This document shows, one piece after another, positions 44,932 through 54,352 of a DNA stretch of 64,000 nucleotides. Position 1 is the first letter of the stretch. Each line of letters opens with the position of its first letter. The translations under genes were made by a program, and so were the position numbers. The stretch comes from Flavobacteriia bacterium 40-80. Lineage in GTDB: Bacteria > Bacteroidota > Bacteroidia > Flavobacteriales_D > Crocinitomicaceae. The notes beneath the pieces are model-generated. The model saw only the letters and a program-made list of their open reading frames with translations, searched no databases and was not told the DNA's origin. The stretch lies in assembly GCA_001899145.1 (NCBI GenBank), contig MKVF01000018.1:1-64000 (forward strand), given 5' to 3'.

Positions 44932-45774
44932 TCAGCTCATCTTAAAATATTCCCGGATAGTGGCTACATGGTGTCCGGTCACGACCAGATAGCCTCTTCT
45001 GGACAGGTCGATATGATCATTGTACGGTGGTTTGAGAATGATTTCCAATGTGCGGGGCTTATCTCCGATACGGAAGCCGAGCATGCTATCCTTGTTGAAA
45101 AAGGTTGACCGATTGACACGGGTTAGGTTCGTATGTCGGAAGCGGTCTTGCAATGAGCTGAGTGTATCGTTCAGCTGATATTCGTCACCGCTCATGGTTA
45201 TGACCGTGAGATATTTACCCTCTTTGATCAGGCATAGGATGTCTTTGTTCACATCGAGGTTCAGCGTTGTTCCGTTGTGTTTGATGATTATTGGCACACA
45301 CTCGTCCTTAGTGTCGGTGTCTTGATCTATGGCAGTATCGTCCTGCCTGTGTTTGTAGTAGTAACCATTGGCCGCCCCGAGGAAAAACACGATAACGGGA
45401 AAATCTAAAGTCAGGAAACCGCTCTCGATCAGGTCTTGCCCTATGGTACTGAGATACATTTCAGCAAACAGCAGGTCGATCAGTGCAGGCAGGACCAGTC
45501 CGACCAATAGCTGGAGGAATATACGGATCGCAAATCCCTGTTGCCAGGGATAGTATTTGTTTAGCACGATGGTGCCGATATGTACGATATAGAGTAGTAG
45601 GTACGTCATTGCCGCGCTGAGCAGGAATGCGAAGTAGAAGGGTAGTGAGACCACCGCTTCGTGTATCTGTGGCCATCTACCGTGCAGGACGATGAACAAT
45701 GCCGCCAGCACGGACACGATTATACGGAGCTGGTTACTTTCAGAAATCGATTTTTTGAGTATGAAATACTTCAT
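44932..45774 (-). CDS. Membrane-anchored LytTR transcriptional regulator
   Basis: This is a 280-residue protein. The N-terminal half has four membrane helices (LRIIVSVLAALFIVL; LPFYFAFLLSAAMTYLLLYI; FLQLLVGLVLPALIDLLF; FPVIVFFLGAANGYYY). The C-terminal LytTR DNA-binding domain spans about residues 168-275, with GKYLTVITMSGDEYQLNDTL and LTRVNRSTFFNKDSMLGFRI. It has no receiver domain, so it probably senses something in the membrane directly. It reads toward the mauE-like gene, and the repeats just past its stop are its likely binding sites. It may therefore activate the mauE-peptide pair. Confidence 0.9.
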   Translation of the reverse strand: MKYFILKKSISESNQLRIIVSVLAALFIVLHGRWPQIHEAVVSLPFYFAFLLSAAMTYLLLYIVHIGTIVLNKYYPWQQGFAIRIFLQLLVGLVLPALIDLLFAEMYLSTIGQDLIESGFLTLDFPVIVFFLGAANGYYYKHRQDDTAIDQDTDTKDECVPIIIKHNGTTLNLDVNKDILCLIKEGKYLTVITMSGDEYQLNDTLSSLQDRFRHTNLTRVNRSTFFNKDSMLGFRIGDKPRTLEIILKPPYNDHIDLSRRGYLVVTGHHVATIREYFKMS

Positions 45775-45937
45775 GGCATTAGGGTATTTATACCTGATTT
45801 GCCTATTAAATAAGCAAATTATTTGACACCCGCTTGCTTTTAGGTCAAAAAATTTATTATTTCGACAGCATACTATTCAGAAGATCTACGCTCGCACATT
45901 TCAAGACCAACCACGTAACCAGTTAATTAAATAATAT

Positions 45938-46321
45938 ATGAAAGTTTACCTATTGACACCCGAAGGTGCAGCGGAAAAATTAGAAGACCTCTACGCATTA
46001 TCAGATATGCTATTGGCTTCACAGGCAGTGGCTATAGCCGTGGATTTCAGATCATGGATCAAGAACAATTTTGAGTTGACCTCTGCACAGGAGAGCTATG
46101 TGGATGGCATGAATGTCAATGCAGCCCGCTACTTTGGCGCGCAGTGTTCAGCATGCTTCCTGAACAGGATCGATATCGAACTGGTTTACCCGGAGCCGCC
46201 TACGACACCCGGCTATGCAAAGTGGACAGGCAGCCAATCCAAAGTACGTATGGCTACCGATGGCAATGGTAACATGAGCTTGACCGGATCATTGGTCTTC
46301 ACCATCTCTTACGAAGTGTAA
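45938..46321 (+). CDS. Unknown small soluble protein
   Basis: This is a 127-residue protein that begins MKVYLLTPEGAAEKLEDLYA, with no signal peptide. It has a helical N-terminal half and a beta-strand C-terminal half (MATDGNGNMSLTGSLVFTIS) joined by a Pro-rich segment (VYPEPPTTPGYAKWTGSQSK). It contains a CSAC motif (FGAQCSACFLNR). I do not recognise the family. It is divergent from the LytTR gene by 163 bases and followed by a strong terminator. Confidence 0.65.
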   Translation: MKVYLLTPEGAAEKLEDLYALSDMLLASQAVAIAVDFRSWIKNNFELTSAQESYVDGMNVNAARYFGAQCSACFLNRIDIELVYPEPPTTPGYAKWTGSQSKVRMATDGNGNMSLTGSLVFTISYEV

Positions 46322-46329
46322 AAATGCAA

Positions 46330-46354
46330 AAAGCAGGTACGCCGTACCTGCTTT
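46330..46354. terminator. Bidirectional terminator
   Basis: AAAGCAGGTAC (46330-46340) and GTACCTGCTTT (46344-46354) form a perfect 11-bp stem with a 3-base loop. GTTTTATT follows. It serves the convergent genes on both sides. Confidence 0.85.
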
Positions 46355-46360
46355 GTTTTA

Positions 46361-46636
46361 TTATGGCCGCTCATATCCGCAGAGCGAATAGCCCAGACTG
46401 TCCGCCTTCGGTCTTTCTATTTCTATGATCTCCCGAGTGCAGTTCTCCAATCCCGGACATTCCCTGTCGAGATGATACTTCGTTGCAAACGTGCTATGGC
46501 AGACGAATACAAGTTCTGCGAGTATATCTGTTTTAGAAACATCGCTGATTTTCTCTGCACGGCTTTCTTTTGTCGTACAGCAAACCAACAGGCACGAAAG
46601 AGATATGATAATTGATAAGCGGGAATTGACAGTCAT
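46361..46636 (-). CDS. Small lipoprotein with conserved Cys/His pattern, unknown
   Basis: From the ATG at 46636 this is 91 residues; an in-frame TTG at 46669 is possible but would add residues before the signal peptide. The start MTVNSRLSIIISLSCLLVCC looks like a lipoprotein signal with lipobox LVC. The mature part carries VFVCHSTFATKYHLDRECPG, LENCTREI and LGYSLCGYE. The order C, H, C, C, C recurs in small Bacteroidota proteins of unknown role and could bind metal or form disulfides. It is last in the leftward run after the toxin genes. Confidence 0.65.
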   Translation of the reverse strand: MTVNSRLSIIISLSCLLVCCTTKESRAEKISDVSKTDILAELVFVCHSTFATKYHLDRECPGLENCTREIIEIERPKADSLGYSLCGYERP

Positions 46637-46665
46637 AATTATACAATGAGCTTTAAATAAATATA

Positions 46666-47103
46666 TCAATTAATATTGTTTATGATCCATTGTTTTCCCT
46701 TTAAAACCATAAATATAATTGTTGAAAGATATACTAAGCCAGGAATAATTAAGACAACAAGTGCATACACAATCCATCTTTTGGGGTTCACATTCTGTAT
46801 TTTTTTGTACCTGTCTTTGTAGAATATCACAAAATAATCAAATAGCGCCATTGGTAAAAAAAAGAATAAAAACAATCCAAACATAGACGTTTCCTTTGAT
46901 GTACAACATAAAGGTATGGGTTGGGAGCGTTTAAAAATAATAATACTCAATGAAGATATTGCTAAGGTTCTCATTGTGACTGTTCCAAGTATAAGATACC
47001 ATTTTGATTCATTTATACTCATTTTATACTGTCCTTTCCCTTCTTTCTGCCTTGCGATAGCATCTGCCCACAGTTGGACGTACCAATCAATTATTTTTTT
47101 CAT
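46666..47103 (-). CDS. Small polytopic membrane protein, candidate immunity protein
   Basis: This is a 145-residue protein with about three or four membrane helices (YLILGTVTMRTLAISSLSII; MFGLFLFFFLPMALFDYFVI; WIVYALVVLIIPGLVYLSTI). The N-terminus is soluble and basic. It starts 12 bases past the stop of the TcBC toxin gene in the same direction and is AT-rich like the toxin's C-terminal part. Multi-pass membrane proteins directly after a toxin with a hydrophobic C-terminal domain are typical immunity proteins to pore-forming toxins. This function is inferred from context, not from homology I can name. Confidence 0.7.
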   Translation of the reverse strand: MKKIIDWYVQLWADAIARQKEGKGQYKMSINESKWYLILGTVTMRTLAISSLSIIIFKRSQPIPLCCTSKETSMFGLFLFFFLPMALFDYFVIFYKDRYKKIQNVNPKRWIVYALVVLIIPGLVYLSTIIFMVLKGKQWIINNIN

Positions 47104-47115
47104 CTTTTCTTTTTT

Positions 47116-50100
47116 TTATTCACCTATAAATAATCTTCCAATTGAATATAACAATACTGCGATTCCTATCCCGAACAATACCGGACTTGCTACCCATAGT
47201 CCGATCAGTCCTGCAAATACCCCTGCAGTTCCTACAATAGCATCGGAAACATCCCATCCGGTATAATCTCCTTTTTTAATCTTATAGTAGCTAACAGAAG
47301 TGCTAATAATTCCTGTCAATATGTTCACTTTACTAATAAATCTGCTTATGCTTGAAAACAACTTTGAATTATATCTTGTCAATGTTTTTGCTGAGACGAC
47401 CCGGTTTGGATTATTCGCCTTAGGTATTTTCTGAGCATATCTAACGGATTGAGTACTTCCAGCCTTATAACTTTGTTCCATAACACTTCCTACGATTCCC
47501 GAATTACCTGCCACTTTCCCTGTGCTTTGAATATTTTCATCAGATATTGCAGATGAGTTTTCTTGATTGTTTGCAACCTGCTCTTCAGGGGATACTGCTA
47601 TATCTCTTGGCGTATTCGGCTCTGCATTGCCGCCGCTATCTTCTTTGAATTTATTATAAACGTTATGGTCTTTATCCCAATATCCCCCAAATTTCCACGA
47701 ACCATCTTGCTGTAATTGAAAAAATGAATTATATCTCACTCCATTGACATCAAAATTAGTCATCATACCTTTTTCCAATGGAACGAGAGCGTCAACATCC
47801 TTTAAAGATTCGAATCCACTTTCAGTAGTAATGGACGCTCTCTGAAAGTCTTCCTGAAATCTAACTTTCTGTCCACCAGGAGTTGTAAATTGCCAGTTTT
47901 GAGCTGAACCTTCATTAGCACTACCGATATTATTGCTATTGCTTCCGGGTTTTGTTTGTGCCCCCTCTTCTTGCATTCCATCAATATCAATCTTATTGAT
48001 AGGTTTATTACCGGCGTAATTATAAGGAGTGTAAAAAGGATAATCAGATGCCAATGGGTCAATCGAAATAAACCTGCACGTCCACGGTTGATAATACCTT
48101 GCTCCATAGTAATACAATCCACTTTCCAGGTCTTTTTCCTTGCCTACATATCGGTATCGCTTTTTCGTAAACGTTCTCAATGAACTATCTCCAAAGGGGT
48201 AATATTCCTCCCGGTCAATTATTATCCCGTTTATATCCAGACGTGCAACCGAGCTGCCGATCTGATCTTCCAGATTGTAAGTAACAGCATCCGCAATATC
48301 ATCAGGAAACGAATTACCGATTCTAATCATTGCAATTCGGCTGCTATTATCCATGATATGCACATAATTCTTCTCGTATGTACTACCATTTTCCAGAATA
48401 TGGTACTCAAAAATGCCGTCAATATAAACCGTTCGCTCGTAGATCGGATTGGCACTCGTACCTGTACGTACGAGCTTGCTTACACGGTTCATGCCCGAAT
48501 AATCGTACTGTGTAAATATGGTCGGATCAGCACTTCCTGCCTGATTGTAATAAGTGATGAGCTGGTTCCCGGCATTCCATACATAGTTCCGTGTTGTTCC
48601 TGCTGTGATCTGGTTTCCGCAGGCATCGTAGGTAAAATCTTCAATTAGAGTGGGCGCTGGTGTTTCCACTTTTTGCAGGGTATTGTATCCTGCATTGTAA
48701 GTGAAATTTCGTGTAAATCCGTTCGCTCCCAGCTGCTTTACCTGCTGTACATTCCCGATTCTGTCAAAAGCATATTTTCGGGTATAGGTACGTACATTAT
48801 TGGCATTTGGGCTGCCCGGTGCTGGCGCGTCGCTGTACAAGTAATCATTCTCGTGCTGGGTATCGCTTTCACGGCCATCCGCTGAAATGACACGGTATAG
48901 TGGATCATATTCAAAGTTCCGGTCTAAGGCATTGCTTCCCAATGCGCTACCTGCTATTCCGCAATCGTTGACACGATACAGAATTTTAAGAATGTTTCCA
49001 ACCAGGTCAAAGTTAAAGCCATCATCCTGCTTGCCTGTTCCACTCTGCGGTGTATAGGTAATTATACTTCCTACTTGTGTTTTGGAAAATTTCTCGCTTC
49101 GCTGGCGCAGTAAGCGGGAGGTAAAATTGTCATAGGTATAACGTGTCATGATGGTATTACCAAAGGTAATCAATAATCGCTGTCCTTTGGCGTTGTAGGC
49201 AATATTTTCCACATATTCCGTACCGTCATAGCTTACCTTTTCAAGTGCTCCGGCACGGTTATAAGCCGGTATGATCTGCTTCCGGTCGCTATTAACGTTT
49301 TCAGGCAGTGTTATTTGAGTGACGCGGCCCAGAGCATCAAAGGTGCTTCCTATTTCAAATACCGTCGTATCTAAAATATTCGGTAATCCCGTCCAATCGA
49401 CCAGATAGGTTTCATAGTTGTCCAACGACGCTTTGAGTACGGTATTACTGATGACCTGTTGTTTTTTAGCAAGCAGATTACCTTTAAAATCAAATGCAAC
49501 GCTTTCGATTTTTCCACTCTCATCGTATTGCTGCCATAACTGCCCGAGTAGGTTACTTGCTTTCTGGTTAGTCGCATCTTCGCCATAAACCGCATAAGCG
49601 GTCAGACGTAAGCTATCACTTCCGTTATTTTGTGACCATCCGTAGATAGGACGTTGAAAAGTATCAAAGGCAGCGAGTGAACGGGCATCTTTAGCGTCTT
49701 TGCTTGCGATTGGTTTTCCACTTGCATCGCAGATCACTGTACTTTCTCCGCTGTCAAGATGCTTTGTCCAAAGCGGAGGCAACGGCTGTGATTCTCCGTT
49801 TTCATCCTGTCCGGGCGGGCGGAGGTCATAGATGTATTCAAATACTTTCCGGTTATACGGATCACGTACTTCAAGCAGGTTTCCACGAATATCATAGAGA
49901 TAGCGCATCTCTACATTTTCGTAGGCTTCACTCACAGCGTTATAGTGTGCCTTATGCTCGATTGTCCGTATGGTTCTGCCCAGCGCATCCACGAGCGAGC
50001 TTTTCGGCGTGTACCAGTTGCTTTGCGGTACGGGATTGTTGTTTGGGTTGGTCAATGGTGCCAGGTCATTGGCATCGTACGCATAGTTTTCCCACGGAGT

Positions 50101-53100
50101 AGGCAAGAAATTATCCGGCGTATGCAGCGCATTCGGAATGCCATAAATAACCCGTTGCTCGCTGTTATCGGGGTTCACCGTGCGGATTACCCTTCCCAAC
50201 GGATCATAATACATTTTGAGCTTGACGCCCCGTTGCGGTGCAACGATTCCGCCAATACTACTTAACTGGGGTAGTGAGTAATCAAAGCCTTTATCAAAAA
50301 AAGGCTCATATTGTTCAACTACTTTTCCTTTGTTATTATAGATTTTCCAACCGCTTACCACGACATTCATTGGATCGCTTGCGTCCCTTTCTCTACCCAC
50401 GGAAGAAGCCGTTCCTGCGCTTTGATCTGCCGGAAGTCCCGATGTGCCAAAGGTTTCGTTTCCGAAGATCACATCTTCGGCCTGCACCCTTGTCTGAAGC
50501 AAACGCCCGAAACCGTCACTATACTCAACTTTTATAATTGTTTCACTATCTGGGTTTTGTTGATAGTGCTCTTCCCGTTGGATGGTTTTTACCCATACCG
50601 GATTACCTTCATTTTTAAAAGCGAAGAAATCATATTCCATCCGTACAGATGGTGCATATTTATCATAAAAGCTGCCTGTACTACCTTTATAATCCCCTTC
50701 GGTTCCTTTACCGATCACCGCCGTCGCCGTCAGTAAACCCAATGGCGAAAAGTCAAAAACAGTGATATTGTCGTTCGGATCAGTTACTTTTTTAGTTTGA
50801 AAAGTACGGTAATCGTATTCGGCTTTGGTTTCCAGATAATCTGTTGCATTCAGCCACTGCTTTGCATTAACAGCAAGTAATTTATAACTGTCATATTCAA
50901 CGGTCGAACGGTTATCAAATACGTCTTTGCTTTCCAGTACCAATCCTACAGGATTGTCAATCAAATTATCCTGAAAATCGTATTGCATGCGATTGCCTTC
51001 GGCATACCATCCCGGCACATGGTTTGGGAATCCGGTACGGCGGTCTTTGTAGCCTAACCGTTCATCATCATTTTGCAGCAATCCTTCAAAGGCGGCAGGA
51101 TACCCGTTTGAGCTGCCCCAGTCGGGTGTAGCTTTAAAACATTCTGGTGTATTCACTCCATAAGCGTCAGCAATAATCTCGTCAGTGATCACAAGTGTTT
51201 CGCTTCGGACAGGCACGCCGAAGCTTCCGATTTTCCCGTAAGGAAGTCCCTGAAAAGCTTCACCGTCATAATAGCTGAGTGTACAGCCGATAACAGGAAG
51301 CGTATTGCTGTCAAAGACAGCATCCCGATAAGCAAAAATGCTCGTAGAATTGGCAATCCGTGTGGCATCGTAAGAAATGGAGCGTTTTACCCGATCTACC
51401 ATGTACTGCCCGTTTGCGATATCTTTATAAATATACTCGTTGATCCCGTAAGTTCCGAGGTAGCTGCCATTTCCGCCACCAAGCGGATTGGCACCTCGTG
51501 GCAGCCCAACGCTTAATTGTCCTATGGCATTGCCGTAAGTGTCATATTCTTTGGTAAACGAAAAGCTGTGCATCGGATCGTTGCCCCGTTCGTATTGCGT
51601 GGTATGCTGTGCCACACCGAATGGAAAGAAGACATAACCGCTTCCTGCCCAATAGCCCTGTCCTGATTTTTTCCAGCCTGTAAATAATCCGGGATTCTGT
51701 GACGGCTCAAATTCCATACGTAAGCCCATCAGATTTTCTGTGACAGTATATGGCCTGTCTTGCAAAGGCGAGTTGTCCAGTGCGTAGGTTTCTGAATGCA
51801 GGAGCGTTCCCCGAAGTGTGCGTAGCGCATCCCGTCTGGCTCTGCGTGGCAGTGAAGCCAATAAATCACTGGTCTGTCGTGTGCGCTGTAATACTGTTTG
51901 ATCTCCCTGCCAGTACTGATAGGAGAAATCAATGTCTTCCCAACGTGCAAAATCCGGTCCCACAGGCCCGGGATAAAACCAGCTTTTGGTCAGCACGGGA
52001 GGCGTATATTGCTCAAAGGAAAGATGTTCGGGAGTGTTCAGGTTATTTCCTTCCTGCTTGATGAGTGAAGTCGTTTTAAACCGTTCAAAAGTTTCCGTAT
52101 CCTGTGCGTCCACCTGTGCAAAGCCACGGAATTCCCGTTCCGCACCATCCCAATAACCGTTGTGATAGCTGTACTCAGTAGCCAGCTTTCCGCCGGAGAG
52201 CAGGTCTAAGACTTCTACTTTGTTAACGACTAAAACAGGAAAAGGCAGCTGCGTTTTCCAACGGGTTTCCGGCTTTTTATCATCACGTAAATAGTGATAG
52301 ATAGATGAGCCATATTCCACACGGGTAATGCTACCCATATTGTTGTTCATTTCCTGCAACAAATAAGGCTTGTTGCCACCTGTAAAATCCAGAAAATACA
52401 TCCGTCCTTTCAGTGGCATGGTTGAAATCTGACTCCAGAGGATGCCCGATTGTCCGGCGCCCATGATATCAACTAAGCGCAGGCTTTCTACGCCCTGTAC
52501 TATGGGAGTTCCACCGATCCGCACGCCGTCTGAAAAGCCGTTACCGCTCTGGTTAACATACAGCATCGTGCAATTATTCCGTACAAAGGCGATATCTGCC
52601 TGTCCGTCACCGTCCAGATCGCCCAGAAGAACTTGGTGTGGGTGGTACTGCTCGGGAAAACGGGGCGCATTTTTCATGTTCACCATTTTACCAAAACGCC
52701 CATAGCCGAGGTTCGGCCAGTATTGTACACGTCCTGATGAGATGAGTACGATATCCTGCAAGCCGTCGCCTGTCATATCCGCAAAGCGTATTCTGGGATC
52801 GGCAAAGCTGAAATTTGCGAAGGTCTTATCAGTAACCCGCATTTTGTCAAATCCCTGCTCGGGATCGTTAAAGTAGCACTCAAATTTGGCACCGTTGCGC
52901 AACACATCGGTGATGCCGTCACCGTTCAGGTCGATGAACTGTACTTCGGGATCGTCAAAACGGAAAGAAGGTACACTGCGGTATGGACGATAACTCTTTT
53001 CGTCCCATACATTATTGAAGCTGCCGGAGAAATAGCCTGCCTGGACACCGTTGTTCACGAGCAGATCATTGCGTCCGTCGCCATTGGCGTCGATCAGGCG

Positions 53101-54294
53101 CACGCCTTCACTTTCCAGAGTAATAGACGGCGATACGGGAATGGTTTTCGGCGATGCAAAATCCCCGTTGCCCTTGTTGGGCCAGTAGCGAGAGCCCGTG
53201 CCATCCATCTGTAACAGGTCGGGAAGTCCGTTTCCGGTGACGTCCGTCAGCTCAAATCCCGGCTGTGCAAGCGAAAGCAGCGGAAGATTTCCATTGATTG
53301 CTTGCAAAGCAGGAGCAGAAGGATTAAAAACAGAATAGCCAAACTCCAACGGAGGCATCCATTCGCTTTCATCTTCTTTATGGCCTTCCACACTTACATT
53401 GGATAGTAAAGAAGCCCCATTGAGCGGAAGCTCCTTTGAATAGTTAAAATGATAGGTCTTTACTTTACGTACCTCGTCCGTATGGGTATAGGTTTCAATA
53501 CGGTTGCACCGTCTGGTAGTACGCATTTCAAAACCCTGCCGGTACACCGAAAACGCATCGGGACGCTCTTCATAGCTGAAACGTACCTCGCATAAGTACT
53601 TTTTAACCGCATTGTCATAATACTGCGCATAACGGATCGAGGAGAGGTAGAGCTGATCATAGCTGTGCGGTTGTGCGGCACTCGTCGATTGCACCAGCTC
53701 GCGTTCGTATTCGTAAATGATCTCATTGCCGAACGGATCAATGGTTTTTCCCAGGTGCCATGCAAAGATAGCACTTCGGTTCTCCGGGTTAGCCACGGTC
53801 TGATCGTAGATGCTTACCAGTCCGTCTTTGCTTTTTACTTCCCAGTAATCCTCTCCGTTTGATTTTTTATGATGGATGATCTTTGCAAACAAGCCTTCGG
53901 TGCGGGGACGATAGTACGTCCGCAGCCAGCTGATGCTTTCCGTTCCCGCCTGTACAGTTTCACGTTCCTGCTTGACAGGAACGAGGTCTTCGGCTCCCGA
54001 AAGCAGGAAGACATCTTCATTATCATTGTAAACCGGAATACCCCGGTTGGTTTTGCGTGTCACACCCGGTATGCCCAGCGCCCAGCCCATCCCAAATGGG
54101 CCGTTGCCGTTCCCGGTGCTGTAACCAAGTGTCAGCTCCGGCTGGAAACCGTTGCGTCCGGCAGGCACTGCCACAGGAACACTGAAATTTCCCGTACCCG
54201 TAAACAGATCGGGAGAGAACTTTTCTCCCATACCGCTCTGCGCACCGCCGCCCGAAGGCGGAACGATAGCTGATGTACCTTTAGTGTTTGACAT
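47116..54294 (-). CDS. Fused TcB/TcC insecticidal-type toxin: SpvB, FG-GAP, TcdB-mid, RHS core, C-terminal effector
   Basis: This is a 2392-residue protein. Residues 1-300 are the SpvB domain (PDLFTGTGNFSVPVAVPAG, then LTLGYSTGNGNGPFGMGWAL). Residues about 340-600 carry FG-GAP/VCBS repeats (LDGDGQADIAFV, LNGDGITDVLRNG). The TcdB mid domains and YD/RHS repeats follow. The RHS-associated core near residues 2050-2110 has GLYYYGARYYQPWTCRFISI, then NKPINKIDIDGM. In known Tc toxins this shell encloses the C-terminal effector and cuts it off. The effector here is about 283 residues and ends in hydrophobic helices (VGTAGVFAGLIGLWVASPVL, then FGIGIAVLLYSIGRLFIGE). A TcA gene lies 58 bases upstream. 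The protein would dock on TcA and be injected into target cells. There is no signal peptide. Confidence 0.93.
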   Translation of the reverse strand: MSNTKGTSAIVPPSGGGAQSGMGEKFSPDLFTGTGNFSVPVAVPAGRNGFQPELTLGYSTGNGNGPFGMGWALGIPGVTRKTNRGIPVYNDNEDVFLLSGAEDLVPVKQERETVQAGTESISWLRTYYRPRTEGLFAKIIHHKKSNGEDYWEVKSKDGLVSIYDQTVANPENRSAIFAWHLGKTIDPFGNEIIYEYERELVQSTSAAQPHSYDQLYLSSIRYAQYYDNAVKKYLCEVRFSYEERPDAFSVYRQGFEMRTTRRCNRIETYTHTDEVRKVKTYHFNYSKELPLNGASLLSNVSVEGHKEDESEWMPPLEFGYSVFNPSAPALQAINGNLPLLSLAQPGFELTDVTGNGLPDLLQMDGTGSRYWPNKGNGDFASPKTIPVSPSITLESEGVRLIDANGDGRNDLLVNNGVQAGYFSGSFNNVWDEKSYRPYRSVPSFRFDDPEVQFIDLNGDGITDVLRNGAKFECYFNDPEQGFDKMRVTDKTFANFSFADPRIRFADMTGDGLQDIVLISSGRVQYWPNLGYGRFGKMVNMKNAPRFPEQYHPHQVLLGDLDGDGQADIAFVRNNCTMLYVNQSGNGFSDGVRIGGTPIVQGVESLRLVDIMGAGQSGILWSQISTMPLKGRMYFLDFTGGNKPYLLQEMNNNMGSITRVEYGSSIYHYLRDDKKPETRWKTQLPFPVLVVNKVEVLDLLSGGKLATEYSYHNGYWDGAEREFRGFAQVDAQDTETFERFKTTSLIKQEGNNLNTPEHLSFEQYTPPVLTKSWFYPGPVGPDFARWEDIDFSYQYWQGDQTVLQRTRQTSDLLASLPRRARRDALRTLRGTLLHSETYALDNSPLQDRPYTVTENLMGLRMEFEPSQNPGLFTGWKKSGQGYWAGSGYVFFPFGVAQHTTQYERGNDPMHSFSFTKEYDTYGNAIGQLSVGLPRGANPLGGGNGSYLGTYGINEYIYKDIANGQYMVDRVKRSISYDATRIANSTSIFAYRDAVFDSNTLPVIGCTLSYYDGEAFQGLPYGKIGSFGVPVRSETLVITDEIIADAYGVNTPECFKATPDWGSSNGYPAAFEGLLQNDDERLGYKDRRTGFPNHVPGWYAEGNRMQYDFQDNLIDNPVGLVLESKDVFDNRSTVEYDSYKLLAVNAKQWLNATDYLETKAEYDYRTFQTKKVTDPNDNITVFDFSPLGLLTATAVIGKGTEGDYKGSTGSFYDKYAPSVRMEYDFFAFKNEGNPVWVKTIQREEHYQQNPDSETIIKVEYSDGFGRLLQTRVQAEDVIFGNETFGTSGLPADQSAGTASSVGRERDASDPMNVVVSGWKIYNNKGKVVEQYEPFFDKGFDYSLPQLSSIGGIVAPQRGVKLKMYYDPLGRVIRTVNPDNSEQRVIYGIPNALHTPDNFLPTPWENYAYDANDLAPLTNPNNNPVPQSNWYTPKSSLVDALGRTIRTIEHKAHYNAVSEAYENVEMRYLYDIRGNLLEVRDPYNRKVFEYIYDLRPPGQDENGESQPLPPLWTKHLDSGESTVICDASGKPIASKDAKDARSLAAFDTFQRPIYGWSQNNGSDSLRLTAYAVYGEDATNQKASNLLGQLWQQYDESGKIESVAFDFKGNLLAKKQQVISNTVLKASLDNYETYLVDWTGLPNILDTTVFEIGSTFDALGRVTQITLPENVNSDRKQIIPAYNRAGALEKVSYDGTEYVENIAYNAKGQRLLITFGNTIMTRYTYDNFTSRLLRQRSEKFSKTQVGSIITYTPQSGTGKQDDGFNFDLVGNILKILYRVNDCGIAGSALGSNALDRNFEYDPLYRVISADGRESDTQHENDYLYSDAPAPGSPNANNVRTYTRKYAFDRIGNVQQVKQLGANGFTRNFTYNAGYNTLQKVETPAPTLIEDFTYDACGNQITAGTTRNYVWNAGNQLITYYNQAGSADPTIFTQYDYSGMNRVSKLVRTGTSANPIYERTVYIDGIFEYHILENGSTYEKNYVHIMDNSSRIAMIRIGNSFPDDIADAVTYNLEDQIGSSVARLDINGIIIDREEYYPFGDSSLRTFTKKRYRYVGKEKDLESGLYYYGARYYQPWTCRFISIDPLASDYPFYTPYNYAGNKPINKIDIDGMQEEGAQTKPGSNSNNIGSANEGSAQNWQFTTPGGQKVRFQEDFQRASITTESGFESLKDVDALVPLEKGMMTNFDVNGVRYNSFFQLQQDGSWKFGGYWDKDHNVYNKFKEDSGGNAEPNTPRDIAVSPEEQVANNQENSSAISDENIQSTGKVAGNSGIVGSVMEQSYKAGSTQSVRYAQKIPKANNPNRVVSAKTLTRYNSKLFSSISRFISKVNILTGIISTSVSYYKIKKGDYTGWDVSDAIVGTAGVFAGLIGLWVASPVLFGIGIAVLLYSIGRLFIGE

Positions 54295-54352
54295 ACACTT
54301 CGTTTATTATAGTGTTTTTAACCTATTCTTATTTTCCTGAATCGCTTCTTTA

